Origin: Bog-473 sp963824195
Lineage (GTDB): Bacteria > Actinomycetota > Acidimicrobiia > Acidimicrobiales > RAAP-2
Length of the DNA: 64,000 bases
Assembly (NCBI GenBank): GCA_963824195.1
Contig: CAWGOJ010000006.1
Location: 62,001-126,000 of the forward strand
Direction: 5' to 3'
This document shows, piece after piece, positions 1-8,523 of the stretch. Made by a program: the position numbers and the translations under genes. The first letter of the stretch is position 1. Each line of letters begins with the position of its first letter. The notes beneath the pieces are model-generated. The model ran no database searches and was not told where the DNA came from. It saw only the letters and a program-made list of their open reading frames with translations.

Positions 1-76
1 CCACGAGAAAGGCGACGGTGACTTTCTCGGGATCTTCGAGTCCCGTGGTCAGGCTGATGGCGGCTTTGCTAGGCAT
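1..76 (-). CDS. DsrE/DsrF-like small protein, N-terminus only (cut by window edge)
   Basis: Reading leftward from an ATG at 76, 25 codons are visible before the edge: MPSKAAISLTTGLEDPEKVT then VAFLV. Small DsrE-family proteins typically begin this way, with the phrase 'LTTGLEDPE..TVAFL' leading into the first strand and helix of the fold. The family moves sulfur or is simply structural, and the visible part shows no active-site Cys. The gene is divergent from the HxlR regulator at 169, with about 90 bp between the starts, so that regulator probably controls it. The family call rests on a short segment. Confidence 0.55.
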   Translation of the reverse strand, partial: MPSKAAISLTTGLEDPEKVTVAFLV

Positions 77-168
77 GTTTGATCGTGGCTCCCTTCGAGA
101 TGGCGATTGTGGTCATCATCCGAGGTCGGGGGCGGAACGACTAGTACAAAAACTGAAGCGAGGCGAAT

Positions 169-861
169 ATGCTCGGGGGTGTGACCGGCTACGGCCAGTT
201 CTGCCCGGTATCTAAGGCCTCAGAGGTCATTTGCCAGCGCTGGACGCCGCTCATCTTGCGGGAACTGCTCGTCGGCAGCACCCGCTTTAATGAGATCCGC
301 CGGGGCGTGCCGACCTGCTCGCCGACCCTCCTCTCCAAGCGCCTCAAGGAGCTCGAAGGCTCAGGCGTGATTCGGCGTGTGTCCACCGACGCCGGAACGT
401 CATACAACTTGACCGAGGCCGGACGGGAGCTCTTTCCGCTCATCCAAGCACTCGGAGAGTGGGGTCAGCGCTGGGTACGCAGCGACTACGGCCCCGACGA
501 CCTCGACCCCGGCCTGTTGCTTTGGGACGTGCGACGGTACTTGGCCCCACGAGGGCTCGGGCCCGATCGGGTGGTAGTCGAGCTGACCTTCCCGTCGATG
601 CCTGCCAAGCATCGCTACTACTGGGTCGTCATCGACGGCCAGGATGTGGACTTGTGTCTCACCGACCCGGGATTCGAAGTTGACGTAACGATCGACGCCG
701 ACCTGCGCACGCTGACCGAGGTGTGGATGGGTGATGCCCGCTTCGTCGACGCTCTTGCCGACGGACGCATCACGATGCACGGACCAAAGGAGATCACTCG
801 GCGAATACCAGACTGGTTCGGCCAGCATCCGATCCTCGCGAGTGTGACCCGTTCCGGCTGA
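169..861 (+). CDS. HxlR-family winged-helix regulator with C-terminal SCP2-like domain
   Basis: A 230-residue protein. Residues 1-100 are a MarR/HxlR winged helix: GYGQFCPVSKASEVICQRWT, then LILRELL, then FNEIRRGVP and LLSKRLKELEGSGVIRR, which is the recognition helix and wing. HxlR proteins of about 110 residues often respond to thiol or aldehyde stress. Here about 120 extra residues (VVIDGQDVDLCLTDPGFEVD ... GDARFVDALADGRI) look like an SCP2 sterol-carrier-like ligand domain, an arrangement common in actinobacteria. The ATG at 169 has a weak GAGGCG upstream. The gene is divergent from a DsrE-like gene and may regulate it. The inducing ligand cannot be read from the sequence. Confidence 0.85.
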   Translation: MLGGVTGYGQFCPVSKASEVICQRWTPLILRELLVGSTRFNEIRRGVPTCSPTLLSKRLKELEGSGVIRRVSTDAGTSYNLTEAGRELFPLIQALGEWGQRWVRSDYGPDDLDPGLLLWDVRRYLAPRGLGPDRVVVELTFPSMPAKHRYYWVVIDGQDVDLCLTDPGFEVDVTIDADLRTLTEVWMGDARFVDALADGRITMHGPKEITRRIPDWFGQHPILASVTRSG

Positions 862-1278
862 CCCTCGTGTGGTTTATCGGATGCCGCAAATCGAGTCCTC
901 CGAACGAGCGGTAGCCGATTCCAAGCGGTCCGTCCGGCAATCATCTGCCTAGCCCATATGTGCCGGACTGGGCGCATGCAACTTTCGCGAGCAGAGGCAT
1001 CCGATGCCCGGCGCTCTTGGGGGGTCGTCGACACATTTCTGCCAAATGCATAGTGCGAGGGTCTTCAATCCGGAGCATAAATGCTGAACCCCTGATTTGA
1101 GTAAATAGAATTTCTGGTTTTGGAGCACTTTGGCGCGGAAATGGCGCTGAACGCCGGAGAACTGCGGTATTTCGTGGTCTTCAACGGTCAGCCGACAAGT
1201 CCACAATGTGGTCGTTTACCAGGACATTCTCCGAGATTCTTCGACGGACAAGGGTGGGCGAAATTGGCCCAGGCTCTG
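862..1278. other. AT-richer intergenic stretch without recognisable gene
   Basis: About 420 bp with visibly lower GC than the flanks, especially 1030-1130. Reading frames here are short and lack the strong G/C third-position pattern of neighbouring genes. It ends at the tRNA-Pro 3' fragment. I read it as the terminal part of an old integrated element. Confidence 0.4.
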
Positions 1279-1321
1279 TTCGGGACGCAGAGGTCCCCGG
1301 TTCAAATCCGGGCAGCCCGAC
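1279..1321 (+). other. 3' half of tRNA-Pro(CGG): probable attachment-site remnant
   Basis: From the anticodon loop TTCGGGA (anticodon CGG at 1281-1283) to the acceptor end, the sequence is that of a tRNA-Pro. The parts are the descending anticodon strand CGCAG, the T-arm CCCGG-TTCAAAT-CCGGG (1296-1312), and the acceptor strand CAGCCCG with discriminator A at 1320. The upstream sequence does not supply the matching 5' acceptor strand (CGGGCTG would be needed), a D-arm, or a fully paired anticodon stem, so this is not a functional tRNA. Tyrosine integrases commonly leave exactly this segment duplicated at the far end of an island. The orientation implies that the intact gene lies to the left, outside the window. 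Confidence 0.65.
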
Positions 1322-1555
1322 TCCGAATGTCCTGATCAAACGGATCGACGTGCGCGGGCGACCCATCCCCGGTGGGGACCGACCTCACGAACGGTCTTCC
1401 GCTCACATTCCCCATGCGCGGCCGGCTGGTCTCCAGCACGGATCAGATCCAAGAGGCCCGCGTCGGCGGGGCGACGACATTGCTGCCCTCCGGCGTGCAA
1501 GCGTGGGGACAGCCCTGGCACGGGACCAGTCGGCTTGGGGAGGAGAGGACACACC

Positions 1556-2812
1556 ATGGGCCACCCTTTGGGCAGGCATCTGTACAGATTGGGGGTGGCC
1601 GCGCTCGTGATCGCACCTGCCATCAGCATGAGCGTGGCCGACGGGACCGCTGGTGCGGCCACATCGGGCTCACCCATCACCATCGCCATGATCACCTCGC
1701 TGACGGGCCCGGGAGCGTCGGAGTTCAGCGACGCCCCCGTCGGTTTCGACGCCCGCATCGCGATGCAGAACGCGGAGGGAGGGGTCGACGGCCACAAGAT
1801 CACGGGGATCGTCCTCGACGACCAGACCAGTCCCTCGGGAGTGGCGACCGCAGTGCAGGACGCCCTCTCCAAGGGAGCACTCGGGCTCGTGTCGACGAGC
1901 CCCCTGTTCTTCTTGGCGGCCAAGTACCCCAACCAGCAAGGCATACCCGTCACGGGTGGGTTCTTCGACGGACCGGAATGGGGCCAGCAGCCCTACACGA
2001 ACATGTTCGCCGCTGACGTCGGAAGCGTGAACCCTGCCTATCCGGTCAATACGCAGATCGGCACGTTCATGAAGAACCATGGCGGCACCGTCGTGTGCTC
2101 GTACGGGTACAGCATCTCGCCCTCCTCGACCCGATCGGCGGTCGGCACCGCGGAGTCCTTCCAGCACGCCGGGGGCAAGGTGGGTGTCCTCGACACCACG
2201 ATCCCGTTCGGCGGCGTGGAGTTCACGACGCAAGCGCTCGTGGCCAAGCAGAAGGGCTGCAACGCCATTTACGCCGGACTCGACGACAACTCGAACGTCG
2301 CCCTCGCCACGGCGCTCCGCGCCGCCGGCGTCAAGCCCAAGGTGGTGGTCTTCCCCACGGGATACGAGTCGAGCATCATCGGCTCTCCGGCTTGGACCGA
2401 CGTACAGGGTGGCTACTTCGACACCACTTTCCGCCCGTTCCAACTTCCCAACGCAGGGACGCAGCAGATGAAGTCGGCCCTCGAGAAGTACGCGCACTTC
2501 AAGGCCGGGCAATTCCCGTCCTTCGCGCAATACGAGTCCTGGCTGGGCGCGGACCTCATGATCAAGGGTATGGAGCTGTCCGGCAAGAACCCGACGAGCG
2601 CCGGCGTCATTCACGCGCTGCGCAACCTCAAGAACTACAACGGCAACGGCCTGCTGCCCATCAGCATCAACTACTCGACAGACTTCGGGCACGATCCGGC
2701 GAAGTCGTGCGGGTGGTACATGCTCGCCGAGAAGAGCGGGTTCGTGGCCTCTTCCAGCCAGCCCTGGTGCGGCACGGACCTGCCGGGCACGACCACGGTG
2801 TCATCGTCGTAA
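1556..2812 (+). CDS. ABC-type branched-chain amino acid/amide-like substrate-binding protein, exported
   Basis: A 418-residue type-1 periplasmic binding protein. The ATG at 1556 follows a strong GGGGAGGAGAGG, and upstream in-frame codons belong to the tRNA-fragment region. Residues 1-35 form a signal peptide (basic RHLYR, hydrophobic LGVAALVIAPAIS, Ala-rich cleavage region TAGAAT). The mature part begins with PITIAMITSLTGPGASEFSD, typical of LivJ-like receptors, followed by GHKITGIVLDDQTSPSG. There is no lipobox. No permease or ATPase gene is adjacent, so its transporter must be elsewhere, or it may act as a sensor. The tail ends in a short Thr/Ser-rich TTTVSSS. Confidence 0.85.
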   Translation: MGHPLGRHLYRLGVAALVIAPAISMSVADGTAGAATSGSPITIAMITSLTGPGASEFSDAPVGFDARIAMQNAEGGVDGHKITGIVLDDQTSPSGVATAVQDALSKGALGLVSTSPLFFLAAKYPNQQGIPVTGGFFDGPEWGQQPYTNMFAADVGSVNPAYPVNTQIGTFMKNHGGTVVCSYGYSISPSSTRSAVGTAESFQHAGGKVGVLDTTIPFGGVEFTTQALVAKQKGCNAIYAGLDDNSNVALATALRAAGVKPKVVVFPTGYESSIIGSPAWTDVQGGYFDTTFRPFQLPNAGTQQMKSALEKYAHFKAGQFPSFAQYESWLGADLMIKGMELSGKNPTSAGVIHALRNLKNYNGNGLLPISINYSTDFGHDPAKSCGWYMLAEKSGFVASSSQPWCGTDLPGTTTVSSS

Positions 2813-2916
2813 ACCCTCGGATCTCCTTCGGGACGCGGTAGACACCACCGCTGACGAGCCCGTGACCGCGTGCTGCGGGCCGCACCCTTGGTCGCCTACC
2901 GTGGGTCCGTGGGGAA

Positions 2917-5900
2917 ATGGGAGTTGCGTTGACGACGGAGAACCTGGCCATCCTCTTCACGGACATCGTCGGGTCGACGCAACTGTCCCACCTTCAGTCG
3001 CCCGAAGACGCCGACGAGGTGCGGCGGGGCCATTTCTCGATCCTGCGCCAGGCGGTGACCGAGGCCGGAGGCACGGAGGTCAAGAACCTGGGCGACGGCC
3101 TGATGGCGGTCTTCGGCTCGGCGTCGACTGCGTTGGCATGCGCTGTCGCGATGCAACAGGGCGTCGATCTGGACAACCGCGATCGTCTCCACCCAGCTGT
3201 CGGGCTCCGGATCGGCCTCAGCGGTGGCGAGGTCATCCCCGAGGACGGCGATTACTTCGGCGACCCGGTCGTCGAGGCCGCCCGACTGTGCGCCCTGTGC
3301 GACGGCGGACAGATCCTGGCCGCCGACATCCTCCGGCTCACAGCCGGTCGGCGCAGCCGCCACAAATACCGGGCTCTCGGGGAGCTGACACTGAAGGGCC
3401 TTCCCGACCCCGTCGAATGTGTCGAGGTGCTCTGGGAGCCCCTCGGGGGCGCAGCATCGGGATGGAGGATCCCCTTGCCCGCACGCATGCCCGTTCGCCC
3501 CGGTTCGGGCGTGATCGGTCGGGACAAGGAGCTGTCGATGATCGATGACGTTGCGAAGTCGATCGCGGGCGGCGCGGCACTCGAGGCTCTCCTGATTTCA
3601 GGCGAGGCGGGCCAGGGCAAGACCACCCTCGTGGCCGAGGGAGCCCGAAGGGCGTTCGACGACGGATCCTGCGTGCTGTTCGGTCACTGCGAGGAGGACC
3701 TGGCCACCCCCTACCAGCTCTTTGCCGAGGCACTCGGGCACTTCGTCGCTCATGCTCGCGAGGAGCAACTCCTCGCCCATGTCGCGGCGCACGGCTCCGA
3801 GCTACTGAGCCTGGTCCCGTCACTTGCCGGCAGGATCCCAGATCTGCCGCCATCGAAGGCCACCGACTCGGACACCGAGAGATACCTGCTGTTCGCAGCG
3901 GTGATCGGGCTCCTGGCAGAGGCATCGCTGCGCCAACCCGTCGTGCTCGTCCTCGACGATCTCCAATGGGCGGACAAGGGCAGCCTGCTGCTCCTCCGCC
4001 ACATCATGGCCGCCGCTCAGCCGATGCGGATGCTCATCATCGGGACCTATCGGGACAGCGAGTTGTCACAGACCCATCCGCTCCTCGACACCCTGGCCGC
4101 GCTGCGCCAGCAGAGCGGCGTCGCGCGCCTCGAGCTCTCAGGACTCGATGACTCCGGCGTGGTGGCCTTCATGGAGGCCATCGCCGGATACACGCTCGAT
4201 GAGGCGGCTATCACTCTGGCCCATGCCGTGTTCCGCGACACCGACGGAAATCCATTCTTCGTGAGCGAACTGTTACGCCACCTGTCCGAGACCGGAATCA
4301 TCTACCAAGACGCAACGGGTCGTTGGGTGACGGATCACACACTCGAGCAGATGGTCCTTCCCAACAGTTTGCGCGAGGTGATCGGCGCCCGGGCGGGCCG
4401 GCTGGGGCCCGATGCCGGAAAGGTACTGTCGCTGGCCGCGGTCATCGGTCGGGACTTCGACCTCGATCTTCTCTCGAGGGCAGCGGAGACCCCGGAGGAG
4501 GAGCTGCTCGACATCCTCGACGCAGCCTCCGGCGCCGCTCTGGTGCGCGAACTCGAGGAACCCCAGGGGCGATACATCTTCGTCCATGCCCTGATACAGC
4601 ACACGCTCTATGTGGACATGGGTCCGAACCGTCGGGCCAGAGCACACAGGCGCGTGGCCGAAGCCCTCGAGAGTGTCTGCGGCGACGACCCCGGGTCGAG
4701 AGTGGGCGAACTGGCCCGCCACTGGATCGGGGCCGCCCATCCGATCGATCTGACGAAGGCCATGGGCTATTCGAGGCAGGCGGGCGATGCTGCTCTGCGG
4801 GCGTTGGCTCCCGCTGATGCCCTACGGCACTACACCGACGCGCTCGACCTCTATGGCCGTGGTGCGGCTACCGATCGTGTCTTGGCCATCGACCTCGCCA
4901 TTGGACTGGGCACGGCGCAGAGGCAGACCGGGGACCCCGCCTTCCGCGACACCCTCCTGGACGCCGCACGACGGGCGGTCGAGCTCGGTGACACCCACCG
5001 TCTCGTCACGGCCGCCCTCGCCAACGACCGCGGTTTCTACAGCGCGGTGGGGGCGATCGATGCCGACAAGGTCGAGATGCTCGAGGCGGCGGCGGCGAGG
5101 CTGACCACTCAGTCAGCGGATCGTGCGCTCGTGCTGGCCACATTGTGCTCCGAGCTGGCTCACGGCAGTCCACTCGAGCGGCGCCAGGCTCTCGCGGCTG
5201 AGGCCGTGGCGATCGCCGAGTCCCTGGGCGACGACGCCGTCATGCTGCGCGTTCTGAACCACATCCAGATAGCACTCCAGGTTCCTTCGCTCCTCGCACA
5301 ATCTCTGATTCGGACGACCAAGGCATTGGGGCTCGCAGAGCGTGTCGGTGACCCGGTGCAACTCTTCTGGGCTGCTCAATGGCGCGCCGAGGCCGCCGCT
5401 CGCGAAGGTGACATGGACGAGATGCTCCGCTGCATCAGCATCCACGGTTCCATGGCCGACCAGCTCAATCAACCGATCTTCAACTGGGGTCACGCGTTCG
5501 TGAGCGCCGTGCCGGCGCAGATTGCGGGCGACACCGATCGGGCGGAAGCACTTGCGAACGAGGCATTGCGGATCGGCAAGGAATCCGGACAGCCCGACGC
5601 CGAGACCATCTTCGGCGCACAGTTCATCATCGTCTGTGGCCAGAGGGGAACCATGAGCGACCTGGCCCCACTCATTGAGCAGATGGCGGCCGAGGCTCCC
5701 GACATCTCACAGTGGCTGTTCGGGTCCCTGCTCGCCAAGGCGTACGCCGAAGGGGACCGCCTCGACGATGCCCTGGTGTTGCTGGAGCAATTCGCCGCTG
5801 CCGAGTTCGATCTCCCTCAGGATCAGATCTGGCTCACCGGCATGGTCGACTTCGCGGACGCCGCGATTGAATGTGGGGACCCGCGATACGCCGGGCCGCT

Positions 5901-6243
5901 GCTCGACCGGCTCGAACCATGGGCCGACCAATTGCCGGCCACCGGCGGCTCGGCCTTGGCACCCGTCAGCTACTACCTCGGTGGCCTGGCCACCGTTCTC
6001 GGACGTTACGACGACGCGGAGGCCTACTTCGCCCAATCGGTCTCGTTCTGCCGCCGCGCCAGCGCCAAGTTCTTCGCAGCTCGGACCGATCTTTCGCTGG
6101 GCAAGTTGCTGACGGAGCGGCGGGCCCCGGGTGATGTGGAACATGCCCGCGAGCTCTTCACGAGGGCGCAGACGACCGCGGCAACCCTCGGTTACGGCGG
6201 GGTGGAACGACGCGCGGCGCAGGCGCTCCGCGCCTTGGCCTGA
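2917..6243 (+). CDS. Class III nucleotide cyclase - AAA/NTPase - TPR signalling protein
   Basis: An 1108-residue soluble protein. The class III cyclase homology domain occupies about residues 8-175: ILFTDIVGSTQLS carries the first metal Asp and VKNLGDGLMAVF the second, so both catalytic metal ligands are present. A P-loop NTPase follows, with Walker A GEAGQGKTT near residue 230 and Walker B VVLVLDDLQWAD near 345. About 500 residues of alpha-helical TPR-like repeats complete it. It probably makes cAMP or cGMP in response to a ligand sensed by the NTPase-TPR part. The ATG at 2917 is used here, but a TTG at 2929 has a better-spaced GGGAG. It is convergent with the diguanylate cyclase gene and separated from it by a hairpin. 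Confidence 0.85.
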   Translation: MGVALTTENLAILFTDIVGSTQLSHLQSPEDADEVRRGHFSILRQAVTEAGGTEVKNLGDGLMAVFGSASTALACAVAMQQGVDLDNRDRLHPAVGLRIGLSGGEVIPEDGDYFGDPVVEAARLCALCDGGQILAADILRLTAGRRSRHKYRALGELTLKGLPDPVECVEVLWEPLGGAASGWRIPLPARMPVRPGSGVIGRDKELSMIDDVAKSIAGGAALEALLISGEAGQGKTTLVAEGARRAFDDGSCVLFGHCEEDLATPYQLFAEALGHFVAHAREEQLLAHVAAHGSELLSLVPSLAGRIPDLPPSKATDSDTERYLLFAAVIGLLAEASLRQPVVLVLDDLQWADKGSLLLLRHIMAAAQPMRMLIIGTYRDSELSQTHPLLDTLAALRQQSGVARLELSGLDDSGVVAFMEAIAGYTLDEAAITLAHAVFRDTDGNPFFVSELLRHLSETGIIYQDATGRWVTDHTLEQMVLPNSLREVIGARAGRLGPDAGKVLSLAAVIGRDFDLDLLSRAAETPEEELLDILDAASGAALVRELEEPQGRYIFVHALIQHTLYVDMGPNRRARAHRRVAEALESVCGDDPGSRVGELARHWIGAAHPIDLTKAMGYSRQAGDAALRALAPADALRHYTDALDLYGRGAATDRVLAIDLAIGLGTAQRQTGDPAFRDTLLDAARRAVELGDTHRLVTAALANDRGFYSAVGAIDADKVEMLEAAAARLTTQSADRALVLATLCSELAHGSPLERRQALAAEAVAIAESLGDDAVMLRVLNHIQIALQVPSLLAQSLIRTTKALGLAERVGDPVQLFWAAQWRAEAAAREGDMDEMLRCISIHGSMADQLNQPIFNWGHAFVSAVPAQIAGDTDRAEALANEALRIGKESGQPDAETIFGAQFIIVCGQRGTMSDLAPLIEQMAAEAPDISQWLFGSLLAKAYAEGDRLDDALVLLEQFAAAEFDLPQDQIWLTGMVDFADAAIECGDPRYAGPLLDRLEPWADQLPATGGSALAPVSYYLGGLATVLGRYDDAEAYFAQSVSFCRRASAKFFAARTDLSLGKLLTERRAPGDVEHARELFTRAQTTAATLGYGGVERRAAQALRALA

Positions 6244-6259
6244 GGCACAGTCGGCTCGG

Positions 6260-6307
6260 CGGGGCGGCCGCCGTCGCTCTGTACAACGGCGAACCTCAGC
6301 CGCCCCG
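6260..6307. terminator. Nested hairpin between convergent genes
   Basis: The outer arms CGGGGCGGC (6260-6268) and GCCGCCCCG (6299-6307) pair perfectly. Inside them CGCCGT (6270-6275) pairs with ACGGCG (6286-6291). It lies just after the cyclase-TPR stop and overlaps the last codons of the convergent GGDEF gene. There is no U-tract, so termination is inferred from position and stability. Confidence 0.5.
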
Positions 6308-7882
6308 GATCACGAGGTCACGGTCACCCGGCGGTTGCGGATGCCGGGCGTGCTGCCGGCGGGTGATCCGCTTGGCCTCGTACATCGCCTCGTCGGCCCG
6401 CTGCCTGGTCCGATCGGCATCGCCGTTCTTCCCGCAGCAGGCGTACCCGATGCTGACGCTGGCCCGGACACCCTGTGCGTTGATGCGCGACACGGCCTCC
6501 TCGATCCGCTCGATGACCCGGCGCGTATCCGCATCATCCGCTCCCGAAACCACGGCCACGAACTCGTCGCCGCCGGTGCGGGCGAGCAGGTCGCCTCCGC
6601 GCAGGACACCCGACACGGCGCGTGCGACCCCGACGAGGATCTTGTCGCCGACGTCGTGTCCCTGAACATCGTTGATGGCCTTGAGGTTGTCGATGTCCAT
6701 CACGAGGATGCCCATTGCCTCCAGACGCCGGTCCCCCTCCAGGAAGAGGGCGAGGCCACGGCGATTCGCCACCCCGGTCAAGGGATCGGAGTTGGCCTGG
6801 ATCTCGAGCTCGTGGTGGGCGAGTGCATTGGCGAGCGCGAGCTCCACGACGTTGCCCAGGGCACGGCAGCGGGCCACGACCTCGTCGGGGAAGGGCGTGC
6901 CCCGGCTCTCGATCGTGATGATGCCGTGCAGCTGCCCGGTCGGGGCGATCGGGACGAAGACCGCGTGCGTGACACCGACCTCGTCCACGATCGATCGCAG
7001 CGTCGGGCCCATGGCCGCGCGGTCGAGCGTGACGATCAGCGGCTCCTTCGTCTCGAGGACCTGCCTCACGTAGGGATCGTCCTTGAGCAGGCACGAAGCG
7101 GGCACAGAGCCCTGCTCGTCGGCGAGCGCCTGCTGTTCGACGACGTCGTCACGCACCCGCAGGTAGGACACGCGGTTGAACCCCGGGCCGGCCAGCTCCG
7201 ACATCACCAGGATGCCCTCGTTGATGACCTCCTGGGGGTCGCGCAGCGACGTCAGCGACTGGGTCGCACCGTTCATGAGGCGACCGAGGCGGGCGAGCTC
7301 CGCCGAGTCCCGGACCTCGCCCTCGAGGCTGTCACGGAGCCGGTGGATGGTGACCGAGACCACGACCGACACGGCGGCCCACAGGATCAGGCGGCGGAGA
7401 TTGGTCGCCTCGCTGCTCTGCACGACGACGCCCGCCACCGTCAGGCTCACCACGGAGGCCGAGATGACGATCACGGCGTACGAGCTCGGATAGTAGAGGG
7501 AGACGGCGAGCACGGGGAGCAGCACGAGCACGGACAGGCCGCCAGCGGTGCTCTGCACGCTGGGGTTCGTGCCCCCGGAGATCAGCAGCAGACAGACCGA
7601 GAGGAGATAGAGCAGGTTCGGGACGAGGATGGCCCATTGGGGAAACCATCGCCACGGCAGCAGGAGGGACGCGGCGGCGACCACGAAGACCGCCAGGCTC
7701 GCCCAGTAGAAGGCGACGTTGTTGGGCCCCGGGGGCAAGGCGGCACTGGCCTGGGCCACCGCACCGAGAGCAACGAAGATGGAGGCCCGCACGAAGACCT
7801 GGCGCCGGCGATGCTTGGCCGGCGCCAGACCATCGACCTCCTCCACGTGGCCCCCAGGGTGCGCTCGGTCCCAGTACGTCAC
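6296..7882 (-). CDS. Membrane-bound GAF-GGDEF diguanylate cyclase
   Basis: A 528-residue protein that should make c-di-GMP from GTP. Residues about 30-180 carry six or so hydrophobic helices (for example VFVVAAASLLLPW and WAILVPNLLYLLSVCLLLIS). A GAF-like sensor spans about 200-350 (FVPIAPTGQLHGIITIES). The C-terminal GGDEF domain has the intact active site RTGGDEF and, five residues earlier, an RGGD that fits the RxxD inhibitory I-site. The product should therefore feed back on it. No EAL domain is present. The start is a GTG at 7882; GTG codons further in are possible. It is followed by convergent transcription from the cyclase-TPR gene. Confidence 0.88.
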   Translation of the reverse strand: MTYWDRAHPGGHVEEVDGLAPAKHRRRQVFVRASIFVALGAVAQASAALPPGPNNVAFYWASLAVFVVAAASLLLPWRWFPQWAILVPNLLYLLSVCLLLISGGTNPSVQSTAGGLSVLVLLPVLAVSLYYPSSYAVIVISASVVSLTVAGVVVQSSEATNLRRLILWAAVSVVVSVTIHRLRDSLEGEVRDSAELARLGRLMNGATQSLTSLRDPQEVINEGILVMSELAGPGFNRVSYLRVRDDVVEQQALADEQGSVPASCLLKDDPYVRQVLETKEPLIVTLDRAAMGPTLRSIVDEVGVTHAVFVPIAPTGQLHGIITIESRGTPFPDEVVARCRALGNVVELALANALAHHELEIQANSDPLTGVANRRGLALFLEGDRRLEAMGILVMDIDNLKAINDVQGHDVGDKILVGVARAVSGVLRGGDLLARTGGDEFVAVVSGADDADTRRVIERIEEAVSRINAQGVRASVSIGYACCGKNGDADRTRQRADEAMYEAKRITRRQHARHPQPPGDRDLVIRGG

Positions 7883-8016
7883 TTCAGTACTTCGGCGCCA
7901 ACCACCCCCCTTTTATAGAGCCGAAAGTACCAATTGGGGAAACGGCAGGTGCAAGACGCCTCCCGGTCGTGCCCGCCGCCGGCCTGGCGTGGGCAATTCC
8001 CTCTTTGTGTGCACCC

Positions 8017-8513
8017 TCAACGAGCCGAACCTTCGGTGGGGCCACCCTCGGGGGGGACGGCCGCCATCAACCGGTCCAGGAACGGCACCTGACCCCTCAG
8101 GAGCTTGGTCCCGCGAGGCTGACGCCGGCCCACTCGACCCGGTCGACCTCGGGGAACTCCCTGACCTTCCCGGACCCCCGGGGCCATTCGAGCTGGAACG
8201 TGTTGCTCGATGCGTGCGTCACGTCGAGGTCTCCCTCGAGCGCCCACACGGTGACCCGTTTGCCGCCGGGCTGCCGGAGCTCACCGAGGGTCAGGGGCTC
8301 GGCTTCGGGTGGCTCGAGTCCCGTCTCCTCGCGGAACTCCCGGTATGCCGCGTCGAGGGGGTCGTCGCCGTCGCCGTACTCCCCCTTCGGCACCGACCAA
8401 GCGCCGTCGTCCTTGCGCGCCCAGTACGGCCCGCCGGGGTGGGCGATCAGGACTTCGACCGCGCCCTCGGGAGACCTCCGGTACACCAGCAACCCTGCAC
8501 TCCTGGCAACCAC
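8017..8513 (-). pseudogene. NUDIX hydrolase, frameshifted near its C-terminus
   Basis: The first 138 codons (GTG at 8513, ten bases after the transporter stop) give a NUDIX protein. It has LLVYRR, WSVPKGEYG, and the box DPLDAAYREFREETGL, with Asp where the first Glu of the box is usual. The frame then ends abruptly in GVSLAGPSS. One frame over, the DNA encodes TKLLRGQVPFLDRLMAAV and stops at 8017, matching the usual C-terminal helix of this family (typically KLLPGQ.PFLDRL). A missing base near 8118-8122 explains both observations. The gene either decayed recently or contains a base-calling error. Its substrate is unknown, and it is cotranscribed with the NRAMP-related transporter. Confidence 0.75.
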
Positions 8514-8523
8514 GCGGTGGGTC

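Noticed and set aside
1181..1366. Minus-strand peptide with the phrase GLPGFEPGTSASRT
   Set aside because: This is the known spurious translation of a tRNA-Pro complement, which is what led to the attachment-site call instead.
6131..7918. A 595-codon plus-strand frame opposite the GGDEF gene
   Set aside because: It is Arg/Asp/His-rich with no domain, and is fully antisense to a diguanylate cyclase with an intact active site.
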